Source: Sulfolobales archaeon (GTDB lineage: Archaea > Thermoproteota > Thermoprotei_A > Sulfolobales > AG1). From it: a stretch of 64,000 nucleotides of DNA. Both the position numbers and the translations under genes were made by a program. Positions 53,849 through 63,053 of the stretch are shown here, in pieces. Positions within the stretch are counted from its first letter, which is position 1. Each line of letters opens with the position of its first letter. The notes beneath the pieces are model-generated. The model saw only the letters and a list, made by a program, of their open reading frames with translations, searched no databases and had not been told where the DNA came from. The DNA is taken from the NCBI GenBank assembly GCA_038881635.1, contig JAVZPJ010000001.1, positions 143,427 through 207,426 of the forward strand, in the 5' to 3' direction.

Positions 53849-54787
53849 TCAGCTGTGTATCGTTGTACCACTTTTACCTTCAACAACCTCCACTGCTTTC
53901 TCTAGATGCCCTATATGGCATGTGAATCCTGTTTCCGCAACATATTTTACACATGCTTCAACCTTAGGCTTCATAGAACCTTCTCCTAGAAATCCTCTTC
54001 TGATAAGTGTCATAGCTTCTTCAAGATTTATATCTTTTATAAGCACAGCATCAGGTCTTCCGAAATTGAGGTACACTCCATCAACATCTGTTAATATCAC
54101 TAGCTTTGAAGCTCTTAGCCCTATCGCCAGCACTGAAGATGATAGATCCTTATCTATCACAGCTTCAACGCCTTTAAGAATATTCTTATCGCGATAAACG
54201 GGTACTCCACCTCCTCCAGAGGCTATGACAATGAAACCCTTCTCTAGAAGAGTTTTTATAGCTTCTATCTCTATATTCGCTACAGGTTTTGGAGATGGAA
54301 CAACTCTTCTCCAACCACCTCTAGGATCTTCTTTAAAAAGCCATTTCTTTTCCAAAGATATTTTAAGAGCTTCTTCGCGAGAGTAGTAGGGTCCTATGAA
54401 TTTTGTTGGATCATCAAAAGCCGGATCTCGAGGGTCTACTAGAACAGTGTTTATGATTGATATAACTTTTCTTTCGAAACCTTCTTCTTCTAATATATTT
54501 CCTATTTCGATCTGTAGCATGTATCCGATCCATCCTTGAGTCATAGCTCCCGCTATATCTAGTGTGAGAGGTGGTATTCGGTTCTTCAGAGATTCAAACC
54601 ATTCTGCTAGATTCCCTACCTGAGGACCGTTTCCGTGAGTAACAACAATGTTATAACCTCTCTTGAAAACGCTTACGATAGCTCTAGCAGCTGTTCTTAT
54701 ATTGTTCCATTGTTCCTCAACAAGACCTTTTTCACCTTTCTTAAGGATGGCATTACCTCCCAAAGCTATTACGAGGAGGGGTCTCAA
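53849..54787 (-). CDS. arcC: carbamate kinase
   Basis: Interconverts carbamoyl phosphate and ATP (ADP phosphorylation); in hyperthermophilic archaea it can serve either carbamoyl phosphate supply or fermentation. The 312-residue protein begins LLVIALGGNAILKKGEKG, has THGNGPQVGNLAEW (about 50-65), TQGWIGYMLQ and ASGGGGVPVYRD (about 207-217) and LTDVDGVYLNFG. Normal length. Divergent from nothing close; convergent with the UbiA gene. No ornithine carbamoyltransferase or arginine deiminase gene is near. Confidence 0.93.
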   Translation of the reverse strand: MRPLLVIALGGNAILKKGEKGLVEEQWNNIRTAARAIVSVFKRGYNIVVTHGNGPQVGNLAEWFESLKNRIPPLTLDIAGAMTQGWIGYMLQIEIGNILEEEGFERKVISIINTVLVDPRDPAFDDPTKFIGPYYSREEALKISLEKKWLFKEDPRGGWRRVVPSPKPVANIEIEAIKTLLEKGFIVIASGGGGVPVYRDKNILKGVEAVIDKDLSSSVLAIGLRASKLVILTDVDGVYLNFGRPDAVLIKDINLEEAMTLIRRGFLGEGSMKPKVEACVKYVAETGFTCHIGHLEKAVEVVEGKSGTTIHS

Positions 54788-54836
54788 CTGAGAATACTTC
54801 CCCTAAATAGTATGTGAATATGAGATTATAAGAGAG

Positions 54837-56000
54837 CTATGTTTTTCCTGCTATGATCATTCTTCTATATGCTTGGAGAGGATTTCTGTAAGTGCAGCTA
54901 TCATCTTTAATGCCCATGATCTTTCTAATATAGTTGCAGGATGGAGGGATATAGTATATGTTTCGAGATCTAAGATCTCTTATTCTAGTTATTATGCTCA
55001 TAAGGTAACCATGTTTTTCAGATATTAGCGATCTTATAATCTCTAGATCTAATCCAGTATAAGCTAGGAATGATGCCAGCAGATATACCTCTACATCATT
55101 CAACTCCTCATTTCTATGAGTCTTCTCTATCAGGGTTTTGATACATTCAGGTATTATATCGAGAGATCTTCTACTAGCAGGTGCTTTATTTAGACTCTCT
55201 ATTATTCTTATGATATTTCTAGTGTAGAGATCTGTAGCTTCTCTCTTAGCTAGATCCACTATCTTTGATATTTCACTTTCGTAAGCTTTTACCTGGGGAA
55301 GTTCTCTGAGCTCTTCATATATTCTCAAAAGCTCTTTCATTCTATATCTTGCTATATCTAATATCAGCTCACTCAAGCTGATACCTCCGCGAAGGTCTAT
55401 GGATGGAAGATATATATAACCATTTTTGACAGGGATCTTTTTTAGATCATATTTATCTACTATTTTTAGCGTAGATATGATTTTGATAAAATCAAGTACT
55501 CTCATTTCGAAAGAGTACAATCTTGTTGTAGGCTTTAATCTATCTTTCCTTTCGCTAAATGATATATATATGATTCTTTGTCTGCTCTGGCTATGTTCGT
55601 CTGTTTTCACGTGATTTATTTGAAGCCCCAGGTCTGGTGCTATCTCTCTTAACAGGATCTCTCTATTTAGATCACTGTTTCTTTCTAGAGTTCTTCTCAT
55701 GTACTCTATCTCTCTATCAATGATTCTTTCTCTCAGAGAATGATCTTGAATCATGTTAAGTATTATAAGAAGTATGTGAAGGGATATGATACTATCAATA
55801 CTTCCAATACTTACCCCGGTATAATTGTTGTTCAGACCAAGATCTCTCTTAAGTCTTTCAATAGCTAATCTAAAGTATTTTCCAGAGATCTCTGGATCTA
55901 AAAAGCTTTCAAGTCCTATCTTAAGCTTCTCCGCCACAATATTTCCTAGAAGTTTTTTAAGAGAGAGTATCTCGAAACCTAGATCATCCGGTCTACTCAT
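54837..56000 (-). CDS. priL: DNA primase large subunit
   Basis: Large subunit of the archaeal/eukaryotic-type primase, which makes RNA primers with PriS. The start is placed at Met10 of the open frame (56000, MSRPDDLGFEIL), because the first nine residues are not family-like. The N-terminal two-thirds is helical; the C-terminal iron-sulfur domain has PECIKTLIE (about residue 280), SFLAYTG, YIPPSCNYIRKIMG and DDSCTYRNPLQAY. The family normally has four cluster cysteines; the position between PSC and C-xxx-NPL, commonly GxC, reads GIK here. The divergent gene is metG; PriS is not in the window. Confidence 0.85.
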   Translation of the reverse strand: MSRPDDLGFEILSLKKLLGNIVAEKLKIGLESFLDPEISGKYFRLAIERLKRDLGLNNNYTGVSIGSIDSIISLHILLIILNMIQDHSLRERIIDREIEYMRRTLERNSDLNREILLREIAPDLGLQINHVKTDEHSQSRQRIIYISFSERKDRLKPTTRLYSFEMRVLDFIKIISTLKIVDKYDLKKIPVKNGYIYLPSIDLRGGISLSELILDIARYRMKELLRIYEELRELPQVKAYESEISKIVDLAKREATDLYTRNIIRIIESLNKAPASRRSLDIIPECIKTLIEKTHRNEELNDVEVYLLASFLAYTGLDLEIIRSLISEKHGYLMSIITRIRDLRSRNIYYIPPSCNYIRKIMGIKDDSCTYRNPLQAYRRMIIAGKT

Positions 56001-56085
56001 TATACAACTCTTGATAGTAATTATCATAGAAAACTCATATATGTTTTAAGGCGTGAGATGCTATCAAGATATTAGAGTGTCTGAA

Positions 56086-57804
56086 ATGAGTAAGTGGGTT
56101 GTAGCAGCTGCATGGCCATATATCAATAGCGTTCCACATCTCGGGACAGTGCTTCATCTGCTTACAGCAGATGTGTATGCTAGATATCTGAGGCAATTAG
56201 GTGAGGATGTGATATCTGTAAGCGGCTCAGACGAGCATGGAACTCCTATAGAGGTTGAGGCTAGAAGAAGATCTATAGATCCTAGAGCTTTAACCGATGA
56301 AGCTCATGAATATGTAGTAGGACTTCTAAAGAAATGGGGTATAGAACTTAGCAACTATTCTAGAACAGAGAGTGAGGTTCATAAGGAGTTTGTAAGAGAT
56401 TTCATGAGAAGACTTGAAGAGAGAGGATATATACAGCCTAGAGAGCAGACCCTCCCATACTGTGAGAAAGATAAGATCTTTCTTCCAGACCGCTTTATTA
56501 TAGGTACATGCCCTAGATGTGGGTATCCAGAGGCCAGAGGAGATCAATGTGATAACTGTGGAGCACTTCTAGATCCTACTGATCTGATTAATCCTCGATG
56601 TGTTTTCTGCGGTTCAAAACCTGTTTATGCTACTACAGTTCATTGGTTTTTTGATCTTAGTAAGGTTGAGAATGAGATCAGAAGATGGCTAGAAGAGCAT
56701 CCTAGGCTAGATGATAGGGTTAAAAAATATTCTCTGTCATGGGTTAGAGAAGGTTTGAGACCGCGAGCTGTGACAAGAGATGTGAGATGGGGTATAAGAG
56801 CTCCTTTCAAAGGCGCTGAGGAGAAAACTATATATGTGTGGTTTGATGCATTGCTAGGATACCTCTCAGCATCTAAGGAATATCTTGAGAAGAATGGAAG
56901 AAGATTTGAGGATTTCTGGAAGGATCCTAATACTAAGACCGTGTATTTTATAGGTAAGGATAACATCCCATTTCACGCAGTTATTCTCCCGGCAATGCTT
57001 ATAGCATCTGGAGAAAACTATCCACTTCCCTATCACATATCATCTACAGAATATATTCTATATGAAGGTGAGAAGTTCAGCAAGAGCAGGAGAATAGGTC
57101 TCTGGATAGATGAGGCTCTTGAGATAATTCCGGAAGCTGATTACTGGAGATATGCTCTTATGAGAATGAGACCTGAAGAGAGAGATTCAAACTTTAGCTG
57201 GAGAGAGTTTCATAGAATAGTAAATAGCGAGTTGAATGATGATATAGGAAATTTCGTTCACAGAGTTCTTATCTTTATCAGAAGATTCTTCAACTCGACA
57301 GTTCCAGAGCCTGGAGAGTTTGATGATATAGATCGTGAGACTTGGTCTGAGATTGATGCTAATTATAGAGAATATATAGATCTCATGGATAGATTCAAGA
57401 TCAAGCAAGCTCTCGAGAGGATCTTGAATCTAAGCAGGATAGGAAATCACTATCTAAATAGAAGAGCTCCTTGGGATGAATTGAAAAAAGATCCTTCTAG
57501 AGCTGCGACAACGATCTATATCTCTGTAAATATAGTAGGACTTATAGCTCTTCTATTATACCCATTCACGCCATCTTCTTCGGAGAAACTCTGGAAGATG
57601 CTTGGTATGATGCATCCTATAAGAGATATAGTGATCAGTAGGAGAGCCTTCTACCCGATAGAACCTGGAACGAGGTTATCTGATAACATAGAGCCTTTAT
57701 TCAAGAAACTTCCAGAAAACTTCTTAGAAGAAGTGGAGAGAGTACTTCTTCCAAAAGTCAGAGAGAAGATTCAAAAGATTAGACCGGAAAGCCTTAGATT
57801 CTGA
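56086..57804 (+). CDS. metG: methionyl-tRNA synthetase
   Basis: Class I synthetase charging tRNA-Met. The start is taken as ATG 56086 (MSKWVVAAAWPYINSVPHLGT) because the HIGH-type motif (PHLG) is near the N-terminus; GTG 56077 is also possible. The enzyme has the zinc-binding knuckle (CPRCGYPEARGDQCDNCGALL and CVFCG, about 148-180), KMSKS-type EKFSKSRRIG (about 325) and WFDALLGYLSA. About 572 residues; the C-terminal EMAP-like tRNA-binding domain found in some bacteria is absent. Confidence 0.94.
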   Translation: MSKWVVAAAWPYINSVPHLGTVLHLLTADVYARYLRQLGEDVISVSGSDEHGTPIEVEARRRSIDPRALTDEAHEYVVGLLKKWGIELSNYSRTESEVHKEFVRDFMRRLEERGYIQPREQTLPYCEKDKIFLPDRFIIGTCPRCGYPEARGDQCDNCGALLDPTDLINPRCVFCGSKPVYATTVHWFFDLSKVENEIRRWLEEHPRLDDRVKKYSLSWVREGLRPRAVTRDVRWGIRAPFKGAEEKTIYVWFDALLGYLSASKEYLEKNGRRFEDFWKDPNTKTVYFIGKDNIPFHAVILPAMLIASGENYPLPYHISSTEYILYEGEKFSKSRRIGLWIDEALEIIPEADYWRYALMRMRPEERDSNFSWREFHRIVNSELNDDIGNFVHRVLIFIRRFFNSTVPEPGEFDDIDRETWSEIDANYREYIDLMDRFKIKQALERILNLSRIGNHYLNRRAPWDELKKDPSRAATTIYISVNIVGLIALLLYPFTPSSSEKLWKMLGMMHPIRDIVISRRAFYPIEPGTRLSDNIEPLFKKLPENFLEEVERVLLPKVREKIQKIRPESLRF

Positions 57805-57813
57805 GGTTCTGAT

Positions 57814-58821
57814 ATGAATAGTATTAGAATCAGAAGTGTTTCGAGGATTCATATCACGCTAATAGATCTATCTGGTGTGTGGGGTATTATAGATGGTGGA
57901 GCAGGTGTGATTCTAGAAGAACCTTATTTCATGGTATCCGTAGGCGTATCAGATCAAGATCTAATACATATTATAACTTCTCAAGAATCTTGCAAAGGTG
58001 TTTGTGAAGAAGAGCTTCTGAGAATCGCCGGAAAATGCCTTTCGAGAATTAAAGATTATCTGGGATCTAGAAAAGGTTTTAATATTCTGATCGAGAGACT
58101 ATACCCGCCTCATATAGGACTAGGTTCTACTACTCAGTTATGCATGTCTATAGGCTTGGGAGTATGGTTGCTTGAGAGAGGAGAGAAGCCTGACTACATA
58201 GAGCTGGCTAGAGCTGTTAAGAGAGGAGGTACATCAGGTATTGGAGTTCACGGATTCGAGTTAGGAGGGTTTATAATTGACGGAGGTCATTTGAAAGATA
58301 TTGAGAAAAAAGAGTTTCTACCTTCAGACTACTCTAAAGCACCTCCGCCACCCCTACTTATTAGAGAGAGTATACCGGAAGAATGGAGATTTATACTGAT
58401 CATCCCTAAAGTCTTGGGAGAGAGAATATACGGGTCGAGAGAAGCCGACATATTTAGAACTTACACACCGCTCCCAGAGAAAGAGGCTTATGAAGTATCC
58501 TATCATGTCTTCATGGGACTTCTAAGCTCTATAAGAAGAAAGAGTATTAAAATGTTTAGAAGGCATCTGAGAAGAATTCAAGACATAGGTTTCAAACTAA
58601 TCGAGTGGAAGATTCAAGATCCTAGAGTGATAGAACTAGCAGAATATCTAGATAGAAGCGGATTAGAATATGGACTCAGCAGTATGGGGCCAACCATATT
58701 CATCCCCGCATCATTTGAAGAAATCCCAAAGGTTCTGGAAATGCTACAACCATTCTCAAACGAATTTCAGATAATAGAGAGCAAGGGAAGGAATAGAGGA
58801 GCGGAATACAGTATTCAGTGA
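57814..58821 (+). CDS. beta-ribofuranosylaminobenzene 5'-phosphate synthase-like (GHMP fold)
   Basis: Family includes the first enzyme of methanopterin synthesis (MptG), which condenses 4-hydroxybenzoate or p-aminobenzoate with phosphoribosyl diphosphate. The 335-residue protein has the GHMP-type start GGAGVILEEPYF, PPHIGLGSTTQLCMSIGLGV (about 95-115, phosphate loop) and GTSGIGVHGFELGGFIIDGGH (about 145-165), as in RFA-P synthase. It starts nine bases after metG. Together with the MptE-like gene at 38254 it suggests a methanopterin-like C1 carrier in a non-methanogen, which is known for some crenarchaea. Confidence 0.83.
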   Translation: MNSIRIRSVSRIHITLIDLSGVWGIIDGGAGVILEEPYFMVSVGVSDQDLIHIITSQESCKGVCEEELLRIAGKCLSRIKDYLGSRKGFNILIERLYPPHIGLGSTTQLCMSIGLGVWLLERGEKPDYIELARAVKRGGTSGIGVHGFELGGFIIDGGHLKDIEKKEFLPSDYSKAPPPPLLIRESIPEEWRFILIIPKVLGERIYGSREADIFRTYTPLPEKEAYEVSYHVFMGLLSSIRRKSIKMFRRHLRRIQDIGFKLIEWKIQDPRVIELAEYLDRSGLEYGLSSMGPTIFIPASFEEIPKVLEMLQPFSNEFQIIESKGRNRGAEYSIQ

Positions 58822-58880
58822 TATAACAACTTCTCTATATTAAACTAAAAGAATATAAAGAAATCAAAAGGATCATGTGG

Positions 58881-58986
58881 CGGGCCCGCGGGGATTTGAA
58901 CCCCGGACCATCGGCTTTCCACAGTCCGCGCAGGAGTTGTTAAGGCTTAGAAGGCCGACGCCCTATCCTGGCTAGGCGACGGGCCC
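58881..58986 (-). tRNA. tRNA-Arg(TCT) with one intron
   Basis: Acceptor GGGCCCG/CGGGCCC, discriminator G; anticodon stem TCGGC/GCCGA and loop CTTCTAA (anticodon TCT) interrupted after position 37 by about 31 bases (58917-58947, from AGCCTTAACA to GTGGAA). This is the canonical archaeal intron site. T arm CGGGG-TTCAAAT-CCCCG. The bases CCA follow the discriminator at 58878-58880 and may be encoded or chance. A second intron-bearing tRNA lies 53 bases upstream in transcription. Confidence 0.9.
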
Positions 58987-59038
58987 TCCAGCCATATTAT
59001 ATATGGTATTAGAGTTTAAAAACTTATGGAGAAAATCA

Positions 59039-59148
<110 letters not shown>

Positions 59149-59365
59149 CTAATCTATTGTAGGATCGCTCCTAATATTTCTTTTTCAAGTTTCAACAGCT
59201 TTTGATCTAGTATCGGCTTGTAAGGATGTGTTATATCCTGGCTGTAGCTTATATCTTATGATAATGTGATAATATAGCTCTACTTGAACTAGTGCTAAAA
59301 CTAAATCTCTTGTATTATACTTTGGCAAGAGTTTTTACTTACTTTTTTGATTTATTTATCGAAGA

Positions 59366-59378
59366 TTTATAAATGCAC
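59366..59378 (+). promoter_or_regulatory. TATA box of the ferredoxin/AOR operon
   Basis: GATTTATAAATGC lies about 17-25 bases before the ATG at 59393, so the message is probably leaderless. Confidence 0.5.
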
Positions 59379-59392
59379 TTAGAATTTTATAG

Positions 59393-59806
59393 ATGGTAGA
59401 TATCTTGGCTAAGAGACTTGTGGTATTAGACTATAATATGTGTGTAGGTTGTCAACTTTGTATGGAGGCGTGTAGCAATAGATTCGGTTATGTGGGGATG
59501 TCTAGATCAGCTATATTAGTAAGATCTGCAGGAGGTATTGAGAGAGGTTTCACCATCGTAGTATGCAGAGCTTGTAAAGATCCTCCTTGTGCTAGGGTTT
59601 GTCCTACAGAAGCTCTATCACTAAGACCCGGCGGAGGTGTTCTTCTGATTCCTAGCAAGTGCATAGGATGTGGTAATTGTGTTTCAGCTTGTGATATCGG
59701 TGCCGTCATGTGGGATTATGAGAGCATGAAGCCTATCATATGCACTCACTGCGGCTATTGCGTAGGCTTTTGTCCTCACAACGTGTTAGGACTGGAAGAG
59801 GTGTAG
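59393..59806 (+). CDS. polyferredoxin-like electron carrier for the aldehyde oxidoreductase
   Basis: A 137-residue iron-sulfur protein with several cluster motifs: CVGCQLCMEAC, CRACKDPPCARVCP, CIGCGNCVSAC and CTHCGYCVGFCP, enough for up to four [4Fe-4S] clusters. This is the DMSO-reductase-B/HybA-like arrangement found next to AOR-family genes. Start ATG 59393, consistent with a leaderless message from the TATA box at 59366. It ends four bases before the aldehyde oxidoreductase start and probably takes electrons from that enzyme. Confidence 0.9.
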   Translation: MVDILAKRLVVLDYNMCVGCQLCMEACSNRFGYVGMSRSAILVRSAGGIERGFTIVVCRACKDPPCARVCPTEALSLRPGGGVLLIPSKCIGCGNCVSACDIGAVMWDYESMKPIICTHCGYCVGFCPHNVLGLEEV

Positions 59807-59810
59807 TGAT

Positions 59811-61577
59811 ATGAGTGACTGGGTTAAGAGTTTATCAAAAGTTCTTTACATAGATCTCACGAGAAAAATCTTCTGGGTTGAAGACAGAGAAGATCTGTTC
59901 TCGAAATGGCTTGGAGGTATAGGTGTTGCAGTACAACTCTACAAAGAAGAAGTACCTAAAGGCGTAGATCCTCTGGCTCCTGAAAATGCAATTATAATGG
60001 CCGTAGGCCCTGCAACAGGTGTATTTCCAATGGCTTCTAAAACTATAGCCGTTTTCAAATCTCCATTAAACGGGTATATAGCAGAATCTCATGCTGGAGG
60101 AAGATCTGCTGCAGCAATAAGATTCGCAGGATATGGAGCTATAGTGATTAAAGGCGCCAGCGACAGGCCAGTGTATATTGTGATAGAAGATGATAAGATC
60201 AGATTTAGAGATGCAGGAACCATATGGGGTATGAGATCTTCTGAGACTGTAGGTAGAGTTCTAAGAGAAGCTCTTCCAGGAGCCGGTATGAGGACGATAA
60301 TGAGAATTGGAAGAGCTGGTGAAAGGCTTATCAGGTATGCCAATGTCACTGCGGAAACCTATAGACATTTCGGTAGAATGGGCTTAGGTGCTGTATTCGG
60401 CTCGAAAAAGCTTAAAGCCTTGATAATCATAGGGAGAAAAGGCTTTAAACTACCTGATGTTAAAAGCTTTAGAGAGATATATAAAGAACTCTACGATCTA
60501 ACAAGAGGTTCGGCTACTAGAAAATATCATGATCTAGGTACGGCAGCAAATGTGATTCCTCTAGATAAGATTGGAGCTCTTCCAACTAGAAACTTCACCT
60601 CAGGAAGATTTGAAGGTGCTCGAGAGATCAGTGGTGAAAAGCTTGCTGAAGAGAATCTAGCTAGAAGAGTAGCCTGTGTAGCATGTCCTGTGGCATGTAT
60701 ACACTTAGCTTATATAAGAGAGGAGTATGAAACCGAGAAGTACTTCTACAAGACAGAGTTCATTCCATACGACTATGAGTTGATATACGCTCTAGGAAGT
60801 AATCTAGGTGTCAGCGATAGAATCGGATTACTGAAAATGATTAAGGCCGTTGAAGAGGAAGGACTTGATGCTATATCAACAGGAGTGGTTCTGGCGTGGG
60901 CTACGGAAGCTTTAGAAAGAGGTATTATAACTGAGAAGGAAACCTTAGTACAGCTAAGATGGGGTGATTGGAGAAACTATGTGAATGCCATCCATAACAT
61001 AGTTTTACAACCCAACGAGTTCTACAGATACCTAGGTCTCGGTGTTGAAGAGGCTTCAAAAAGATATGGAGGAGTAGACTTCGCGGTAGCATTCAACAAA
61101 GTTGAAGTAGCAGGTTATCATACAGGGCCTCTCTTCCACGCGTCTGTATCTATAGGGTTTAGACATTCTCATCTAGATGCGGGAGCATACTCCATGGATG
61201 AAAAACTAGTAGCATCAGGAGGTAGCATACCTGATGCCGAGAAAGCTTTTGAGATGATAAAAGAGGAGGAAGCTTGGAGGCAGGTGCTTAATTCATATAC
61301 TCTATGTCTCTTCGGCAGAGGTGTCTACACGAAAGAGCTCGTAGCAAGATCCCTTAGGTCTATAGGTTATAATATTTCAGAGAAAGATCTCCTTAGATTA
61401 GGAGAGGAGATCTATATGGAGAAACATAGGATCAAGCTAGAGGAGGGATTCAACCCTCTAGACATGAGAATTCCCAGAAGAATTCTAGAGACACCAACAC
61501 CTCTAGGACAGGTATCCGAAGGATTTATTAAAAATATTGTCTCACAATATGTTGAGAAAATTAGAAAAAGCTATTAA
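59811..61577 (+). CDS. aldehyde ferredoxin oxidoreductase family protein (tungstopterin enzyme)
   Basis: Tungsten/molybdopterin enzyme oxidising aldehydes to acids and reducing ferredoxin; cytoplasmic. The 588-residue protein has KVLYIDLTRKIFWVE and WLGGIGVAVQLYKEEVP at the N-terminus, YIAESHAGGRSAAAIRFAGYGAIVIKG, and the cluster motif CVACPVACIHLAY (about 290-302), with the fourth Cys at LNSYTLCLFGRG (about 503). Domain order and length are normal for the AOR family. The paired polyferredoxin and absence of further subunits suggest a member distinct from AOR of Pyrococcus; the true substrate (aldehyde, glyceraldehyde-3-phosphate or aromatic acyl) is unknown. Confidence 0.9.
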   Translation: MSDWVKSLSKVLYIDLTRKIFWVEDREDLFSKWLGGIGVAVQLYKEEVPKGVDPLAPENAIIMAVGPATGVFPMASKTIAVFKSPLNGYIAESHAGGRSAAAIRFAGYGAIVIKGASDRPVYIVIEDDKIRFRDAGTIWGMRSSETVGRVLREALPGAGMRTIMRIGRAGERLIRYANVTAETYRHFGRMGLGAVFGSKKLKALIIIGRKGFKLPDVKSFREIYKELYDLTRGSATRKYHDLGTAANVIPLDKIGALPTRNFTSGRFEGAREISGEKLAEENLARRVACVACPVACIHLAYIREEYETEKYFYKTEFIPYDYELIYALGSNLGVSDRIGLLKMIKAVEEEGLDAISTGVVLAWATEALERGIITEKETLVQLRWGDWRNYVNAIHNIVLQPNEFYRYLGLGVEEASKRYGGVDFAVAFNKVEVAGYHTGPLFHASVSIGFRHSHLDAGAYSMDEKLVASGGSIPDAEKAFEMIKEEEAWRQVLNSYTLCLFGRGVYTKELVARSLRSIGYNISEKDLLRLGEEIYMEKHRIKLEEGFNPLDMRIPRRILETPTPLGQVSEGFIKNIVSQYVEKIRKSY

Positions 61578-61595
61578 AACATTCTTGGTATTAGA

Positions 61596-62858
61596 TCAGA
61601 TCCAGCCTCTCAGCTTCATAGCTTTATAAATTCTCTCAACAGCTGACACAAATGCTGCATCTCTCATTGTCACAGTCTTCTTTTCACTTCTAAGAGATTC
61701 ATACTTTGATATAAGTCTCTTAATATTATTCTCCATAATAGATTCGATCTTCTTCAGAGTTTCCTCTTCGCTCCACCAGTACCACTGTAGGTTCTCTACC
61801 CACTCTAGATAGGACATTATCACGCCTCCAGCATTTGCAGCTATGTCTGGAACTATGATCACTCCACGCTCATATAATACTTTCTCGGCCTCCGGCGTTG
61901 TAGGACCGTTAGCTCCTTCAGAGATAATCTTCGCCTTAATCTTGTTGACATTGTCTTCTCTGATCACATTCTCTATTGCTGATGGCATTAGCACTTCACA
62001 GTCTACGTATAGGGATGCATCGGGATCTAGTATCTTCTCACCTCTGGGATAGTTCACAACTTTCCCTGTGCTTTCCTTCACTTTTATCGCTAGCTCTACA
62101 TCTATACCATTAGGATCATAAACAGTGCCAGAGGTATCACTTATAGCAATTACTTTCGCGCCAAACTTCTGTGAGAATAATGCAGCATACTGACCTACAT
62201 TTCCAAATCCGTGAACAGATACCCTAAGACCTTCAAATCTACCTAGATACTTCTCTGCAGCTACTCTGCCAGCTACAGCAGTTCCAAACCCTGTTGAATA
62301 GATCCTCACAGGATTACCCCATAGATCAGGTGGTTTTGCTGTGAACACTCCAGGAACATTATAACCCTTGAGCTTGCTGTACTCGTCAACCATCCAAGCC
62401 ATTATCTGTGGATTTGTACCAACATCTGGCGCTGGTATATCTATAACGTCTCCTATGAGAGGTGCTATAGCTCTTGCATAGCCTCTTGATAATCTCTCAA
62501 GCTCTCCCTGGGAGAGCTTCTTAGGATCTACTTTGACAGCTCCCTTACCACCTCCATAGGGAAGACCATTGAGAGAATTCTTAAGAGTCATTCCAAGGGC
62601 TAGAGCCATGTCTGTTTCGAGATCTACCTCGGGATGGAATCTGATCCCGCCCTTATATGGTCCTAAAGCACTGTTATACTGAACTCTATACCCCTCGAAT
62701 ACAGTTATCTTTCCGTTATCCATTCTAACTGGTATGCTTACCATTAAAACCCTCTCAGGTTTGCTTAACATCTGGTAAAGCTCTTCAGGAAATCCTCCTA
62801 GCTCTATAGATCTTCTTAGAACCTGGAGCATCCATTGGAAGTAACTTACATTCTTCAC
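61596..62858 (-). CDS. gdhA: glutamate dehydrogenase
   Basis: Interconverts glutamate and 2-oxoglutarate plus ammonia; central for peptide-fermenting hyperthermophiles. The 420-residue protein has [33 protein letters not shown] (catalytic Lys), [15 protein letters not shown], the Rossmann segment [14 protein letters not shown] and [12 protein letters not shown]. Start GTG 62858, with GGTGAAG six bases before it; TATA-like ATAAATATATAAGC lies upstream. Convergent with the AOR gene, 18 bases between stops. Normal hexameric type length. Confidence 0.95.
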   Translation of the reverse strand: MKNVSYFQWMLQVLRRSIELGGFPEELYQMLSKPERVLMVSIPVRMDNGKITVFEGYRVQYNSALGPYKGGIRFHPEVDLETDMALALGMTLKNSLNGLPYGGGKGAVKVDPKKLSQGELERLSRGYARAIAPLIGDVIDIPAPDVGTNPQIMAWMVDEYSKLKGYNVPGVFTAKPPDLWGNPVRIYSTGFGTAVAGRVAAEKYLGRFEGLRVSVHGFGNVGQYAALFSQKFGAKVIAISDTSGTVYDPNGIDVELAIKVKESTGKVVNYPRGEKILDPDASLYVDCEVLMPSAIENVIREDNVNKIKAKIISEGANGPTTPEAEKVLYERGVIIVPDIAANAGGVIMSYLEWVENLQWYWWSEEETLKKIESIMENNIKRLISKYESLRSEKKTVTMRDAAFVSAVERIYKAMKLRGWI

Positions 62859-63053
62859 AAGACTTCACCATATATATAATTTGAGGAGAGCTTATATATT
62901 TATGAATTGGAGAGTGTAGGTATAAGCAATATATTATTTAACCTCAATATTTAAATAAGTTATACAAGCTTCAAACATCATGATCTTATTATTATCAAGA
63001 AAAGAATCTGTGTATGGTATTTATGCTTATAATCCTTCAAATATAAGAAATTA

